This document shows positions 11,962 through 22,915 of a stretch of 64,000 nucleotides of DNA, one piece after another. The notes under the pieces were generated by a model, which did not search any database, was not told where the DNA came from, and saw only the letters and a list, made by a program, of their open reading frames with translations. A program made the position numbers and the translations under genes. The DNA is taken from positions 12,958,515-13,022,514 of the forward strand of contig NC_037600.1 of the NCBI RefSeq assembly GCF_003073045.1, written 5' to 3'. This stretch comes from Pomacea canaliculata. Taxonomy: Eukaryota > Mollusca > Gastropoda > Architaenioglossa > Ampullariidae. The first letter of the stretch is position 1; each line of letters starts with the position of its first letter.

Positions 11962-13112
11962 TAACACCTTAGGAAACAGTTTTCAGATGACGTAACAAAC
12001 ATAAACTAATGTTGTTTGTTTCTCTTGTTTTACTTTATTTATGTGTGTGTGTGTGTGATATATACTCCCCCCTCCCCGGACAGCTTCAGCTTCTGTGTGT
12101 GAATGAGTAACAAGATACGCATGTTTCTGTGGTGTATGTAACTGTGCGAGCGTGTGACCTATATATATATTGTGCATACATTTACACGCTGACAATAAGC
12201 ATTAAGACGAACACACAAACACATGTTCATCTGATGCACCACGAATAAAAGTCGTCGACCTTAAGAATTAACTTTTTATCCAGTCTCCGTTACCCAGTAT
12301 CTTTGAAACTTTTTTTTCAAAACAATTATACATTTATAAGAACAGTTATATATATATATGAACTACTTAAATAAGCAAGTAGTACTTAAGCAAAAAGAAA
12401 ACTTTGACAGATATATGAAATTTACATGACAAGGGGGATTACACAAAAGTTCCATCACTTTACAATTCTTTGTCATAAGACTTTATGTAAATACCAACTT
12501 AAGTGAAATAAAACGACCATAAAGCCATTAATATTTAATTAATAATAATAATAAAAGAGTCTGCGGTCCCCCGTGTTGCCTGTCTACAGTCAATGGTTTA
12601 CAATTCGCAGTTCAAATAAATGTGCAACTCCTGAAAAGTAGCTGTCTCCCTCGTCTTTCACATGTTCCGTTAAGATTTGTTGACATCAACATTTCTTTCT
12701 CTTCATCTGTATCTGTTGACAGCAACACCATCTTTCTGTCAAGATCAAATCACAGTACAGGTGCAGCTGTCGCAACAACAGCAGCAACGACAACAAATAA
12801 TAATGATGTTGATTTATATAGCACTTTATGCCACCATCAAAGGCAGGCTCACCATCAAAACTTTAGCAATTGTAGAAAAGGAATCAGTCTGGTTGCCACT
12901 GCTGATGCACACAACTGGATCGTAAAAACAGTAAACAAACATCTTTCTTGTGTACTACCATATCAATCGACATATTTAAACATTACAAACAGCACAGAAC
13001 GAGTACAGCTAGTGAGATAAACACACACACTACTGGTTAGTAATTTGTTGATGTAGCCTTATATACTTTTCTACTATTTACAAATATATTTAGCTTTAAA
13101 CATTTATTTCAG

Positions 13113-13152
13113 AGCATCATACGAGTGCTTCCCTTCACCCTTCACTGTTCTA
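13113..13152 (+). pseudogene. Exon 3 relic of the cysteine-rich family (copy E)
   Basis: Acceptor TTTATTTCAG is followed by a segment reading ASYEC in the family frame, but the next cysteine is replaced by phenylalanine and similarity ends soon after. Upstream bases (TATTTAGCTTT...CATTT) match the intron end of copy B at 11831-11861. The stretch at 12960-13070 matches 11700-11815, so a whole segment was duplicated. Exons 1 and 2 of this copy are missing. Confidence 0.55.
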
Positions 13153-14046
13153 ACCATCGCGTCACCGGAGTCCACATGCTATAACTGTTTATGGAAACTG
13201 TTTTCTTCTATCATCAAACATTTATGGAGGTGTGATCATAAAATGGAAATGGAGATGTTATCCTAAAAATAGTGTAGTGATGTTACTTAATATTTCTCAT
13301 CCTTTGACTTTGGATGGCTAAGAATTGGCCACCCAAACAAAGTCAAAGGAATAATTATAATAATACATTGTGATTTATACAGCGCATAATCGCACTCACG
13401 AAGGAGCATGCTGCCTGCGCTTAAGACAAGGAGACGTGGACAGAATATGAAGGATGAAAGAAGCAACTATGCAGACAAATAAAAAGAGACAAACATAAAA
13501 GACACAAAGAGAAATAAGGTAACAAACAACAAGGATGGAGAATGTGGTAAATCTACAGAGAAAGGCGATTATGTAGGCTTCTTTCTCCCTCCCGCACTCA
13601 TCCACTGTAGAATTATTGTGGTCGCTGAGAACATAAAAGGGGGATGGGCAGACCGTCTCTCTTCCAGGTCTTGCGTTTCTAACAGTTTGAGATTTACGAT
13701 TCGCATTTCAATTAAATACGCAGATCACGAATAGGGAAAAGTATTCCTAACCTTTGACAGGTGCGTGTTGGCTTATCGACACCAACATCTCTCTCCACGT
13801 TGACAGCAACATAATCTCTCTGACGACAACAGGACATCACAGATGCACCTGGGACAATGACACATCTTCACACCAAACCTAAATAAAAGGTTAGGTCTGA
13901 GCACTTTTGCTTCCCACGGATCGAAAATGTCCATCAAGGACCTCCTAGATCTTTCTATCTCGCTTCTAACTAATAACTTAGGGCCCTTAAATGGGATATC
14001 CGGGAGTAGACAGGGGACAAGAGAAAAAAGGTAGAAGACAGTGAGG

Positions 14047-14054
14047 TATAAATA
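14047..14054 (+). promoter_or_regulatory. TATA box of relic copy D
   Basis: TATAAATA within the 13660-14230 block that duplicates the promoter and leader region of copy B (9980-10560). Similarity starts at CCAGGTCTTGCGTTTCT in both. Confidence 0.55.
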
Positions 14055-14166
14055 AAGTCGGACAGGATGTGGCGGTTTGCGTCTGTGTCAGCAAAAGAGG
14101 TAAATTGTTGAAAGAGGTATATTGTATATTGTTACTCCCTTGGAAAAAGTCTCACAATTAGTCAAA

Positions 14167-14194
14167 ATGAAGAGCTGCTGGACTGTCAGCTCGG
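14167..14194 (+). pseudogene. Exon 1 relic with deleted signal-peptide core (copy D)
   Basis: The start (MKSCW) and end (TVSS, then GC donor GCAAGT) of a copy-B-like leader exon are joined with 33 nt missing. The loss is in frame and removes the entire hydrophobic core. Intron 1 sequence follows for about 35 bp. From about 14330 the sequence matches the 3' flank of copy B (12190-12320), so exons 2 and 3 are gone. It cannot encode a secreted peptide. Confidence 0.65.
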
Positions 14195-14873
14195 GCAAGT
14201 GGTCTTAAACGCTTACTTTTTAATGATTGTGTGTGCTTTCGTGCAAGTATAATTATATGTTATTGAGAAAATAAGTGTAAAAAAGAAATTTACATACATT
14301 TACATACACTCTGACAGTATGACTTTACACAGAGCTTTAAGACAAACACACACACAAACACATACACACATGTTCATCTGGTGCACCACAAAAAAAAGTT
14401 GTCGACCTTAAGAGCCAGCTTTCAATTTAGTCACCGTCACCCACTTACCCAGTATCTTTGAAATGCTTAGTTTCCTTTTTTTCAAAACAATTATACAGTT
14501 ATAAGAAAAGTTCTAAATATGTACCACAAGCTAAGACTAATACTGTGACAGATATCTGCGGTCTCTGGATACCTTTTAATGACTGGAGAAACAAGAGACT
14601 TCTCCCCGAGGTCCCGTGCTGCTCCACAGGGCAACAACTTACTCTTGATTCATAACTACGACCCCTGGAGGTTGACGCATCTTCTGTACCAACCCCCAGC
14701 CCCCCAAAAAAAGTGGGAGGGGGGACACTCTGCGCACTTTTATTGGGCACTACTGCTTCTCTCGTATTGAAAGTGTCTATCAAGTATTTCCCGGATCTTT
14801 CAAAACAATTAAGGGGCGGGGAGTCTGAAATCCGGAGGTGGGAATGGTGACGAGAGGGAAAGAGGAGCACAAG

Positions 14874-14881
14874 TATAAATA
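14874..14881 (+). promoter_or_regulatory. TATA box of copy C
   Basis: TATAAATA, 87 bp before the start codon of copy C. It is followed by CAGGATGTGGCGGT, which is also found after the TATA box of relic D and, in diverged form, after that of copy B. Confidence 0.7.
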
Positions 14882-14960
14882 CACCGTGCAGGATGTGGCG
14901 GTCTGTGTTTCCGCAGTGAATTGTTGCTTTCCTGGACACAATCTTACATTTCTTGTCGAA

Positions 14961-15018
14961 ATGAAGAGCTGGATGATGATTATCCTCTTCGGGCTAGTAG
15001 TCGCTGCTGTAAGCTCGG
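14961..15018 (+). CDS. Copy C exon 1 (signal peptide)
   Basis: Encodes a 19-residue leader ending VSS and finishes in phase 1 at donor GTAAGT. The frame is also open upstream to 14838, but the TATA box at 14874 makes the 14961 ATG the natural start. Confidence 0.7.
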
Positions 15019-15681
15019 GTAAGTGATCTTAATTACTTTTTAATGTGTGTCTGTGAGAGAGAAAGAGAAAAAGTGATAAAGTGTATCCCTCCGCCTACCT
15101 CCGTGTGTGTGTGTGAGGGAGAGAATTAGTGTAAGAGAAAAGTACAAACGAAGAAAGAAAAGCTTTATTTGTTTTCTTTCTGTTTTTTTTTCTTCAAAAC
15201 AGTGAGTGCACAGCAGACCTTACCCCGTTTTTGTCCCTGTTTCGTGAACCCATGTGATGTTGCGACCTGCCCTAACTATCCCACCGCAAGATGCAGGTGA
15301 GCGCCCTTCTATCCTTCACCACCAACTCTCGATTTCCCACATTCTTTGCTTAATAGCATGGCATATGAAAAGACAGTTGTAATCTTTAGGTTATATATTA
15401 TTAGATGTTCTTTTAATTATTATTTACAGATATATATAGTCATGGACATTTTTTTCAGAGCGACCTACGAGTGCCGCCCCAGACCATGTCTTGCCAGGTT
15501 TTATTACCAGAATGTCGAAGTGACAAACCTGTGCTCCATCCGTCGCTACCAACCCTTACCTAAAAAACTGTTCTGTATGTTTTCACATGATATAACAAAG
15601 ATTAACCGATTGACTGACGAAGTTTGTTTCTGGTCTCTTACTTTGTGTGGTTGGCTTTGCAGTGTCTTTGTATGGGTGTGA
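14961..15681 (+). CDS. Secreted eight-cysteine peptide, copy C, with C-terminal extension
   Basis: Exons are 14961-15018, 15203-15296 and 15459-15681 (58+94+223 nt), predicting 124 residues. Exon 1 encodes the leader MKSWMMIILFGLVVAAVSS and has a strong GTAAGT donor. Exon 2 starts VSAQQ and carries CPC-FVNPC. Exon 3 supplies YEC, PC-LARFYYQN and EVTNLC. The eight-cysteine spacing equals that of copy A. Where A and B stop two residues after the last cysteine, C reads on for about 46 residues, including four more cysteines and a tryptophan-rich hydrophobic end. This extension aligns at the DNA level with the 3' UTR of B and the flank of A' (shared TAACAAA...TTTGTTTCT). It is therefore a stop-loss read-through and not a family domain. 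Whether the tail is stable is unknown. Confidence 0.72.
15203..15296 (+). CDS. Copy C exon 2 (CPC-NPC core)
   Basis: Bounded by a T-rich acceptor ending AAAACAG and donor GTGAGC. It is 94 nt, phase 1 to phase 2, like exon 2 of copy A. Confidence 0.75.
15459..15681 (+). CDS. Copy C exon 3 with read-through end
   Basis: Preceded by CATTTTTTTCAG. The first 85 nt or so match exon 3 of copies A and B. The remainder is the lineage-specific extension to TGA at 15679-15681. Confidence 0.7.
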
Positions 15682-16275
15682 AGTTTTTGTTTTTTTTAAC
15701 TCGCTGTACTTGCACACACTGAACTATGTATGGTGTCAATACATAAATTTTCAAAGAGACATATGCACCTAAGCTCATGTACATCTGCTGCTACACTTCT
15801 AAACCATGTCAAATTGAGTTGTTTTGTATCGATGTTTGGTGCGTGACCAACGTCGCAGTAGCCGCGATGACACAGGGGAGGGGGAGTGTTGACAAAGCGT
15901 ATCTGCGATTCTGAATGAGGTTCACCGTGAATAGGTACTTGACCTAAGTACATACATCTGCGCACTGGGGACGGCGTACAAAACCCGGAACTCTCATGGC
16001 CAGGGTATCCGGCTCCAGCGGATGACAGGTTAGCAGCCCGGAGCACTTCATTGTGACCTCATCCTGCACTGGGTCATGGTCAGTCAAATCCGTCGTGAAC
16101 CTGGCACACCAAAATCTGGTGCATCTACGCCTTGACATTGATTCCGTCCGTTGTCCATGACGCCAGCAAGATGAAAATTTAAATTTCAGTTTGACTTTCT
16201 GTTTGTTTCTGAGTGATTATAAGTCAGAAACAATTTAGACAAGGCTAGAATGGGAAATGTGCATCTCATTGGTCT

Positions 16276-16375
16276 TAAAAACACACGCTAAGTGAAATTT
16301 TAAAAACACACGCTAAGTGAAATGTTAAAAACACACGCTAAGTGAAATGTTAAAAACACACGATAAGTGAAATTT
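16276..16375 (+). repeat. 25-bp tandem repeat, four copies
   Basis: Four head-to-tail units with core AAAAACACACGCTAAGTGA start at 16276, 16301, 16326 and 16351. Only a few positions differ, so the expansion is young. Confidence 0.9.
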
Positions 16376-16386
16376 TATTATGCCGA

Positions 16387-16592
16387 GGAGTGATCAGTGG
16401 AAACTGCACCAGTGCTGTTCTGCAACAACACCTGTCACCAATACAATGGTGATTAACTGTCCTGGGTTCAGATCTAGTCTCGCACACAATTAAATAACCT
16501 TGTTATTTTTCTGTATGTGGCATCTGTTTATAGAGCTGGATGCTTTACCGTGATATAGCCTTATGTTGGTTCGGCGTAAAACACCAATCCGC
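16387..16592 (+). mobile_element. tRNA-derived SINE
   Basis: A tRNA-like head with B box GGGTTCAGATC (about 16463-16473) is followed by a body ending TTCGGCGTAAAACACCAATC. The tail matches, in reverse, the element at 17701 (CGCCGAGCCAGCAACTAAGGC). Finding the same head-body-tail order in two orientations identifies a dispersed SINE family. Confidence 0.6.
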
Positions 16593-17134
16593 CCCCCATC
16601 TGCGGTCGAGATGAGCGATCCTGACATAATATAGTTAAAAATATGACACTAATTAGTGCCTAAGACGTAGGTTTGATTTTCTTTGACGGTTAAATATTGT
16701 ACAATTTTTTTTGTAAATTTTATTATTGTTTCTTTTTCGTCAAATATATCACTTGGACTCTCACGTGTATAAGAAATTAGGACCTTGACCAAATAGGCGG
16801 TGATGAGTACTCTCCTTTTAAACACAGGGGAGTGGAGCTGACCTGGAGTGCTGTGTGCCGATAATGAACTGCCTTTTTAACTGGGTGATATGATTATTTT
16901 AGTTTGTTTGGGATCGGTCAAAATTACAATTAAAAGTACAGCTTCACATGCAGTCAATAGCCAATGGGATTAGTGACGATGAGTATGATAGTAATTATGG
17001 TGTTTTATATCTCCCCATCTACAGACACTCTTAATAGAGGGTGGGGGAAAGTGAGACATGGGGAGATGTTTGCATTAAGTTTATATCTATAGAGAAGAAG
17101 AGTAATTTGTGAGTGTGCACAAAAAGTTCTCTCC

Positions 17135-17137
<3 letters not shown>

Positions 17138-17172
<35 letters not shown>
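17138..17172. repeat. Poly(T) tract, about 35 bases
   Basis: An uninterrupted T run. Its length is a likely assembly or sequencing uncertainty, and on the - strand it could be the A-tail of a retroposed copy. Confidence 0.85.
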
Positions 17173-17173
<1 letters not shown>

Positions 17174-17404
17174 TCATTCATGACAAAAAGTCGAATCACA
17201 TGAATCACATTAACTGCTTTACCCAATTATTTTCTTTTGCTACCATTCTGTTAATTCTGTCTGTCCTTCTCTTACTCGGTCTGAAAACAAGTAAAATAAT
17301 TCAAGCGATTTAAACACTCGTGCTGCAAGACTGGTGCAAGAGAGATAATTCACAGCACAGCACGGCGACTCGCTGTACGAGTTATGCTTCATGTTGCGGA
17401 GAGA

Positions 17405-17490
17405 GCGGATAGCCTAGTCGCCATAGTAGCTAGACCAGCGGAGAGAGAAGCCAGTGGCTTGCACACTTGTGGGTTCGAAACTGTGACGAA
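17405..17490 (+). mobile_element. tRNA-like SINE head
   Basis: GCGGATAGCCTAGTCGCCATAG (A-box region) is followed by GGGTTCGAAACTG (B box, about 17470). Loop spacing is tRNA-like but stems are poor, so this is most likely the head of a SINE. A second B-box-like GGTTCGAAGATCC lies at about 18070. Confidence 0.4.
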
Positions 17491-17700
17491 GCACACCTTA
17501 ACCGTTTAACCAGACAGTCTATACGATAATCTCTGAATTAATCAGCTTTGGAGTGGGTACCTCACGTACCTGGATTTGCAGAGGGTTGGGTAAGGGAAGG
17601 CAGCAAAGGGGAGAAGAAGGGGTACACAAAAGCTCCCAATCGCTCTTCTACGATCATGCACCCGGGAGATTCCAACCAGCAGATCAGAGGGGGGGAGGTA

Positions 17701-17948
17701 TATTGGTGTTTTACGCCGAGCCAGCAACTAAGGCTTCAGCACAGCAAGGTAGCCAGCCCTGTCAACAGATGCCACAGGCAGAGAAAGAACGGCGTGCCCG
17801 AGACGAGATCTGATCCCTGGACAGCCAACCTTCACTGTAGTGGTGTCAATTGTTTGTTGTTTGTGTTTTATGCCGTGCCAGCAACTAGGGCTATATCACA
17901 GTGGTGTCAAGAGCTAAACGTTGCACCACTGGACCACCCGCAGAAAGA
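17701..17948 (-). mobile_element. Two SINE copies in the same orientation
   Basis: The first copy (17701 to about 17835) runs from TATTGGTGTTTTACGCCGAG through the ATCTCGTCTCGGGCACG junction (read on the - strand). A second copy (about 17850-17948) repeats the tail as GTTTTATGCCGTGCCAGCAACTAGGG. The short motif GTGGTGTCAA at both 17839 and 17902 may be a target duplication around the second insertion. The long open frames here are only the translation of these repeats. Confidence 0.55.
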
Positions 17949-19111
17949 AGGAAAAACTGTTGACAAGCAGGGTTGAGTACCAACTGTCTGTATTAGCTTC
18001 GGGAGGGAATGCTCTAGTCTAGAGTGGAGGTAATGCCGCAGTCTAGTGGGGAGAAAAAGAAAAGGCCATTGGTTCGAAGATCCCACTAGGAGCTGTGGTT
18101 GGAAGACTGTCCCTTGCTAACTCAACTGTTTTACAGAAGAAATGAGTAAATGATTTATTAGGGAAGGTAACAAGACTGCGGGAAGAAAGGGAAGAGTGGT
18201 GTCCCTTCTCCTGACAAGCTAGACATGAAAAAGCTTTCCGCATTTTTGTGTTTGAACCTGCTTTGGCTGGGGTACCAGGCTATAAAATCTTTGAATAATT
18301 ATTCAATGTTGTTGCACTCCGTTTTCCCTATGACAGTTCTAGACTCAGTGAACCACAAATATTCAAGGCCACAAAGCTAAGGAGTTCTTATTGTTGTTTT
18401 GATAATTCTCAGTTTTACACATAACTATGCAGCCCTGTGAAGGTCTGGGATAAAAACTCTTGCCAACGCAAAATAAATAAGGCTTCATGACTGCCAGACC
18501 CTCCTCTTGTTAAGGCCGCCTACAGACGATAATTATCTTCAAAAGACTTTCATTAGCGAAATCGCCAGGTGTCAGGCCAACATTTCTGGACTTAAGATGC
18601 GCTACACCCACCCACCCCAACAGACCGAAATTTTCATTCATCTGTCTTTTAATTACGGGAAGCGGTTTTACCACCGGTAAGGGAGTGGCTGGGGTTGAGG
18701 TGACTACTCCACTGTTGGTATGTTGTGCCTGATGCAGTGATGTACTCCAGTCTCATCTCTGCGTTCAAACTATTTCTTGCGACTATACTCACACTGTTGT
18801 TGGAAGAATTTACTGTTTCCGGGGTCACAAAGTGGACAGTTTCTTAGCTTTAAAATGTCGAAAAAGTCTGCAATAAAACAGCCTTCCCTTTGCACATCTG
18901 CGTCCTTCATCTTCAAAAGAATAAATTCCCAGACGAACTGCTTAAACGGAAAAAAAAATTTTTTACAACTGTTTAAAGTTTGAAAACATGGCCATACTAC
19001 TCATTTCTACGTCATTACCCCCGACAAAACGGCGATATATTAATGTGAAGTCAACATAAAGGGACGTCCTCGTCCTGAAATGATTTGTTTCTCTAAAACT
19101 TGTATACTATA

Positions 19112-19158
<47 letters not shown>

Positions 19159-19248
19159 GCGATTATTATTATTACACAACAACAACAACAACAACAACAA
19201 CAAGAAGACGACGACGATGACGATGAGAATGACGACGACGACGACGAT
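19112..19248 (+). repeat. Compound microsatellite (ATT)n-(CAA)n-(GAC)n
   Basis: Three different triplet arrays follow one another: ATT units (19112-19158), CAA units (about 19177-19202) and GAC/GAT-rich units (about 19206-19250). The frames translate to homopolymers and are not genes. Confidence 0.9.
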
Positions 19249-20945
19249 GTCGATCTCAAAGCAAAGAGTTCACTGCCTGCCCCGTTAGTATAGTCACTCA
19301 TGTGGAAAAGAAAGTGGACGCCATCAGCAGGGATACGGTCTACAGCCTTGCCACTACATTGAATCTTCAGCAAGCGTTCTGATTCTGAAAGTAGCTAAAA
19401 GTTATTATGATGTCTGTAGTTAAAGTGGAATTCACAATCTTTGGTGCAGTGCCCCACTCTTCGTAGACAGAAATATCGCTCTGTCAATGCAATTCTTGTT
19501 AGATCATCGCGAAAACAGTCGATGTAAGCTTTCAATCGACAGAATCATTTCCATGTGACCGCCACAGCTTTTGCCGAAGCTATTCTTGTTTTTATTACTT
19601 TGTTTCCGTAATTTCCTTTTATATTTTCTTTCGCCCTTGGTTTTTTCTGTCGATCTTGACAAGATGTCAGCGCATCCTTTGGCATTCAAAAGCCGTTTCT
19701 CTTTTTCTTTTAGTTCGTATCGCATAAACAAGTGATCACAAGCAGCCTAGAGAGAACAGAAAAAGGTCTTCGGTTTGGCAGCCCAGAAGAATTCAAGCAG
19801 TATAAGCCAAGCATTCAAGGGGTGCATGGGGGTGACAGTGGGTGGGTGAGACGGTGGGAAGTGGGTGGGGACGGTGGTGAGACACAACGAGAATGTGGCG
19901 TGTGTGCGTGTGTGTGTGTGGACATACGGTCATCAAGGCATCCAAGAAACTTTCTAGTCCTAAAAGTAAAAGAGGAAAACAGCAAGAACAACAACTTATC
20001 TAAACAAAAAATAATATAAAATTAAAAACCCTTACTGACATGAACGAGAGTAGAATAAGTTTGAATTTGCCATTCAGTATGATTTGTTTAAATCTACGCT
20101 TTCGACAATACTTAAACATGAGATAATTAAAACAGCTGATGTCGCCAGAAGAGTAAAAGTGGTAACAAGAAAGGTCTCAATAAATAAAAGAGATGGGGAA
20201 GTCATTAATAGTGTGGATAAATGAAAAAAACAACCATCTCTCTACATATGCCATACTATACAATACTGCGAAATAATACAAGATGGGTATTAGTAGATGC
20301 TAGAACCAACGTAATACATTGACATTATTTCTTATGGGAAAAAACGTGCTTCGCACTCCAACTGATCGGCACTCGACCAACCTTCCAGAACTGACTGGTC
20401 GAGTGTCAAGGTACCATCGTATTTATTTGTATATATATTTTTTTTAACCATCATGATCCAAAGTGCCAAAACGCAACCTAGACGGTGTGATAGCTGTGCG
20501 AAAAACGAATCCCGCCACATACTCAGTATCTTCCAATCCTTTGCAAGTTCAAAACTGTCACGAAGAAAACAAGCTCTGCAACTCCTGGCATTCCACGCAT
20601 TCCCAGACGCCACCGCACGTGCTGTAGGAACGTCTTCATTCCGGTGGCCTCCCCTGTCTCTCTCTCTTGGCGCGTGCGGCTGGTGTCTGGTCCGGGCGTT
20701 CGCTCCCCTTTGTTGACCCATCCGTTTTATTCTCATGCATTTATACACGTGCGCGTGCAATGGCGCGTGCAAGAGGCAAGGGTGCACGGTCGGTTGAGAC
20801 CGCGAGCGTGGCAGACAGACGCAGAGCCAGAGATAAGGAATAACGGGCATCGTCTTCGCACGCGCGCGTACAGATATACACGGAGAGAATGGGTGAGGGA
20901 GATGGAAATTGATAAAGGTACTGAAAGAGAAAGAGTGAAAAAATA

Positions 20946-21030
20946 GTCACGCACACACCACCACCACCACCACCATCATCACCACCACATACAAACGAAC
21001 ATCATCACCACCACCATCACAAAAAATACT
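20946..21030 (+). repeat. CAC/ATC-rich triplet tract
   Basis: An imperfect array of CAC, CAT and ATC triplets, interrupted near 20985-20998. Low-complexity sequence without a supported gene. Confidence 0.75.
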
Positions 21031-21608
21031 CCACACATATACACATAAACACCACATACCATGCATAAAAATGTATCTGGGTGGGATAGTATATATATAT
21101 CGAGAGAGAGAAATGGAAGATACTGTCTAAGAGACAGAGGGAAGGGGAATGGATAGAAAGACAGGTAGGTAAGCATGACAGTTTGACCGGCTTAGAGGTG
21201 AGCAGAAACAGCCGGGATGCTTTATTATCGACAGTACCAGCACGTGCTGTAATAAATATAATGGAGGCCATCATCGCACCCGCATCGGGTGGCTCACCGG
21301 TCCAGCAGCAGACGCACCGACTGATGTAGATTAACAGCTGCATCGTGGGTCGGATTTGCACAGACGGATATTGTAGACTTGCAGAACCATGAAGACTTGC
21401 ACAGTGGATCAGGTTACAGGGCATGTACAGATTGTTTTACGAATGTTGAATACTTCCAACATGCTACTTGTGAATTTCCATCAAGACTCTTGAGGCTGCC
21501 AGATGTTCAGATATTTTGTGGCATTTAAAATAGTTTAGAGTTTTTAATTTCTACAGTTTTAATCACAGCTTCTGGTGAAGCTTGGTGCGGAAGTTGGTTT
21601 CTGTATGG

Positions 21609-21768
21609 CCGCGTTTCTCAACCTTTTCCTTGCGCGTCCCCCAGAGTAAAAAAATGTACGTCCGCTCATCCCCCTTAGTATGATTTCATTTTATAATGCA
21701 AGCTTATTTCGTTAATACCGATATGAGATATGACAAGGAGGGTGAGCCCCACAGGTTGAGAACCGCGG
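21609..21768 (+). mobile_element. hAT-type MITE, 160 bp
   Basis: The left end CCGCGTTTCTCAACC and the right end GGTTGAGAACCGCGG are inverted repeats (14 of 15 positions pair). The ends resemble the TTCTCAACC termini of many hAT transposons. They are flanked by CTGTATGG (21601-21608) and CTGCATGG (21769-21776), a near-perfect 8-bp target duplication as expected for hAT. There is no transposase inside, so it is non-autonomous. Confidence 0.7.
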
Positions 21769-22628
21769 CTGCATGGAATAAGGAATTATATGTCATCACT
21801 GGTGCAGCGTTGTTGTTGATGATTTTGGAAGGGAAAGTGCTTCGTGGTGATTTTGCAAATGTGGTAGAGCGCCACACTTCTGCCCATTTCATCTTGGTTT
21901 ACTTCGCTCGAGACGACTACATACATAATTTCTTTTCGCTTCTTGATCGGATCAACCCAACCGCAGATGCAGCGTTGGATTCCTTCATGGCTAGCCAAGC
22001 TCTTGAAAACTCTTGAAAACCTTCCCTTAGAAACAGCTTGAAATGTACGAAGAGTCCGAATTTTTTTCCCAGTCTTCTATAGTTCTCCCGTTCTCTCCTC
22101 CCTATAACCACCTTCCCTACACATACAGCGGGAGTAAGAAGTGATGGAAAAGGGAATTAAGGTATATATAGAATCGTGAAGGGGAATATGGAATCACCTT
22201 CACAAATGTGCATTTTTTCTTAAAATACTTTTTTAATAATAAAGCTGTCTAACAGATTTTGTATGGCGACTTTTCTCGTTTGTGATCAGTATGCTTGTGT
22301 GCATGTTCAGGTTTATAAATCTGCATCATGACTTACAAGTACTATATACAGCAAAGACTATTATAGTAAATATATTATTGTAGTAGGAGTGTTGTAGTAG
22401 TGATGATAAAGTTGATTTTGTTGCCTGATATGTAAACGTTCGCTTCGAACAAGAGACCGGAATTTAATTTCAAACCTCTTAGGGTTTGCTGCATGGCTTT
22501 TGCGATTAACAGACAGCGTGTTGGCATGGTTCCATCATCCGCACATTTTCACGCTCGTAGAAAACACGCGATAGCTTTTTGCGTCTACCGAGAATCCGAA
22601 GCAAATTTCATTCATTCCGGACTGTAAG

Positions 22629-22633
22629 CCAAT
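22629..22633 (+). promoter_or_regulatory. CCAAT box upstream of PHPT1
   Basis: GCCAATCAG matches the NF-Y consensus. It sits about 290 bp before the TATA box, farther than usual, in a stretch richer in CpG than its surroundings. Moderate support only. Confidence 0.4.
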
Positions 22634-22915
22634 CAGAACGGCTGAGAAGTTTTGTAACCAACCAAAAGCATTGAAACAACGATGCCCTGACCTATTTTCC
22701 CGACCTCGCGTGTTGCCTGCAACTTCCTGCAGCGAGTATCGTCTGCGAAGAGTCGGCTCCGAAAGACGAACAACAATCGCTCTTTTCTGCAGGTGCATAG
22801 AGCTGAGTTTGTGGTGCTTTGTGCAGCTAGGTGTAGTTCCTCTCAACTTCTTCCGCTAAATTTGTGGCCAGGCGTTGTATTAGGTAGTTGGGTCTAGTTC
22901 GCCGTAGTTTCCTCT

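Noticed and set aside
14499..14939. 146-codon open frame on the - strand
   Set aside because: Lies antisense over the promoter and leader of copy C and its duplicated flank. Its reading frame is not preserved in the homologous blocks.
16276..16375. CRISPR-like array
   Set aside because: The units are directly adjacent with no unique spacers, and the genome is eukaryotic.
17548..17976. 142-codon open frame
   Set aside because: It is a translation of SINE copies.
20332..20850. 172-codon open frame on the - strand, the longest in the window
   Set aside because: No recognisable domain. Frames on the other strand are also open across it, the sequence is GC- and CG-rich for local reasons, and no splice or promoter context supports it.
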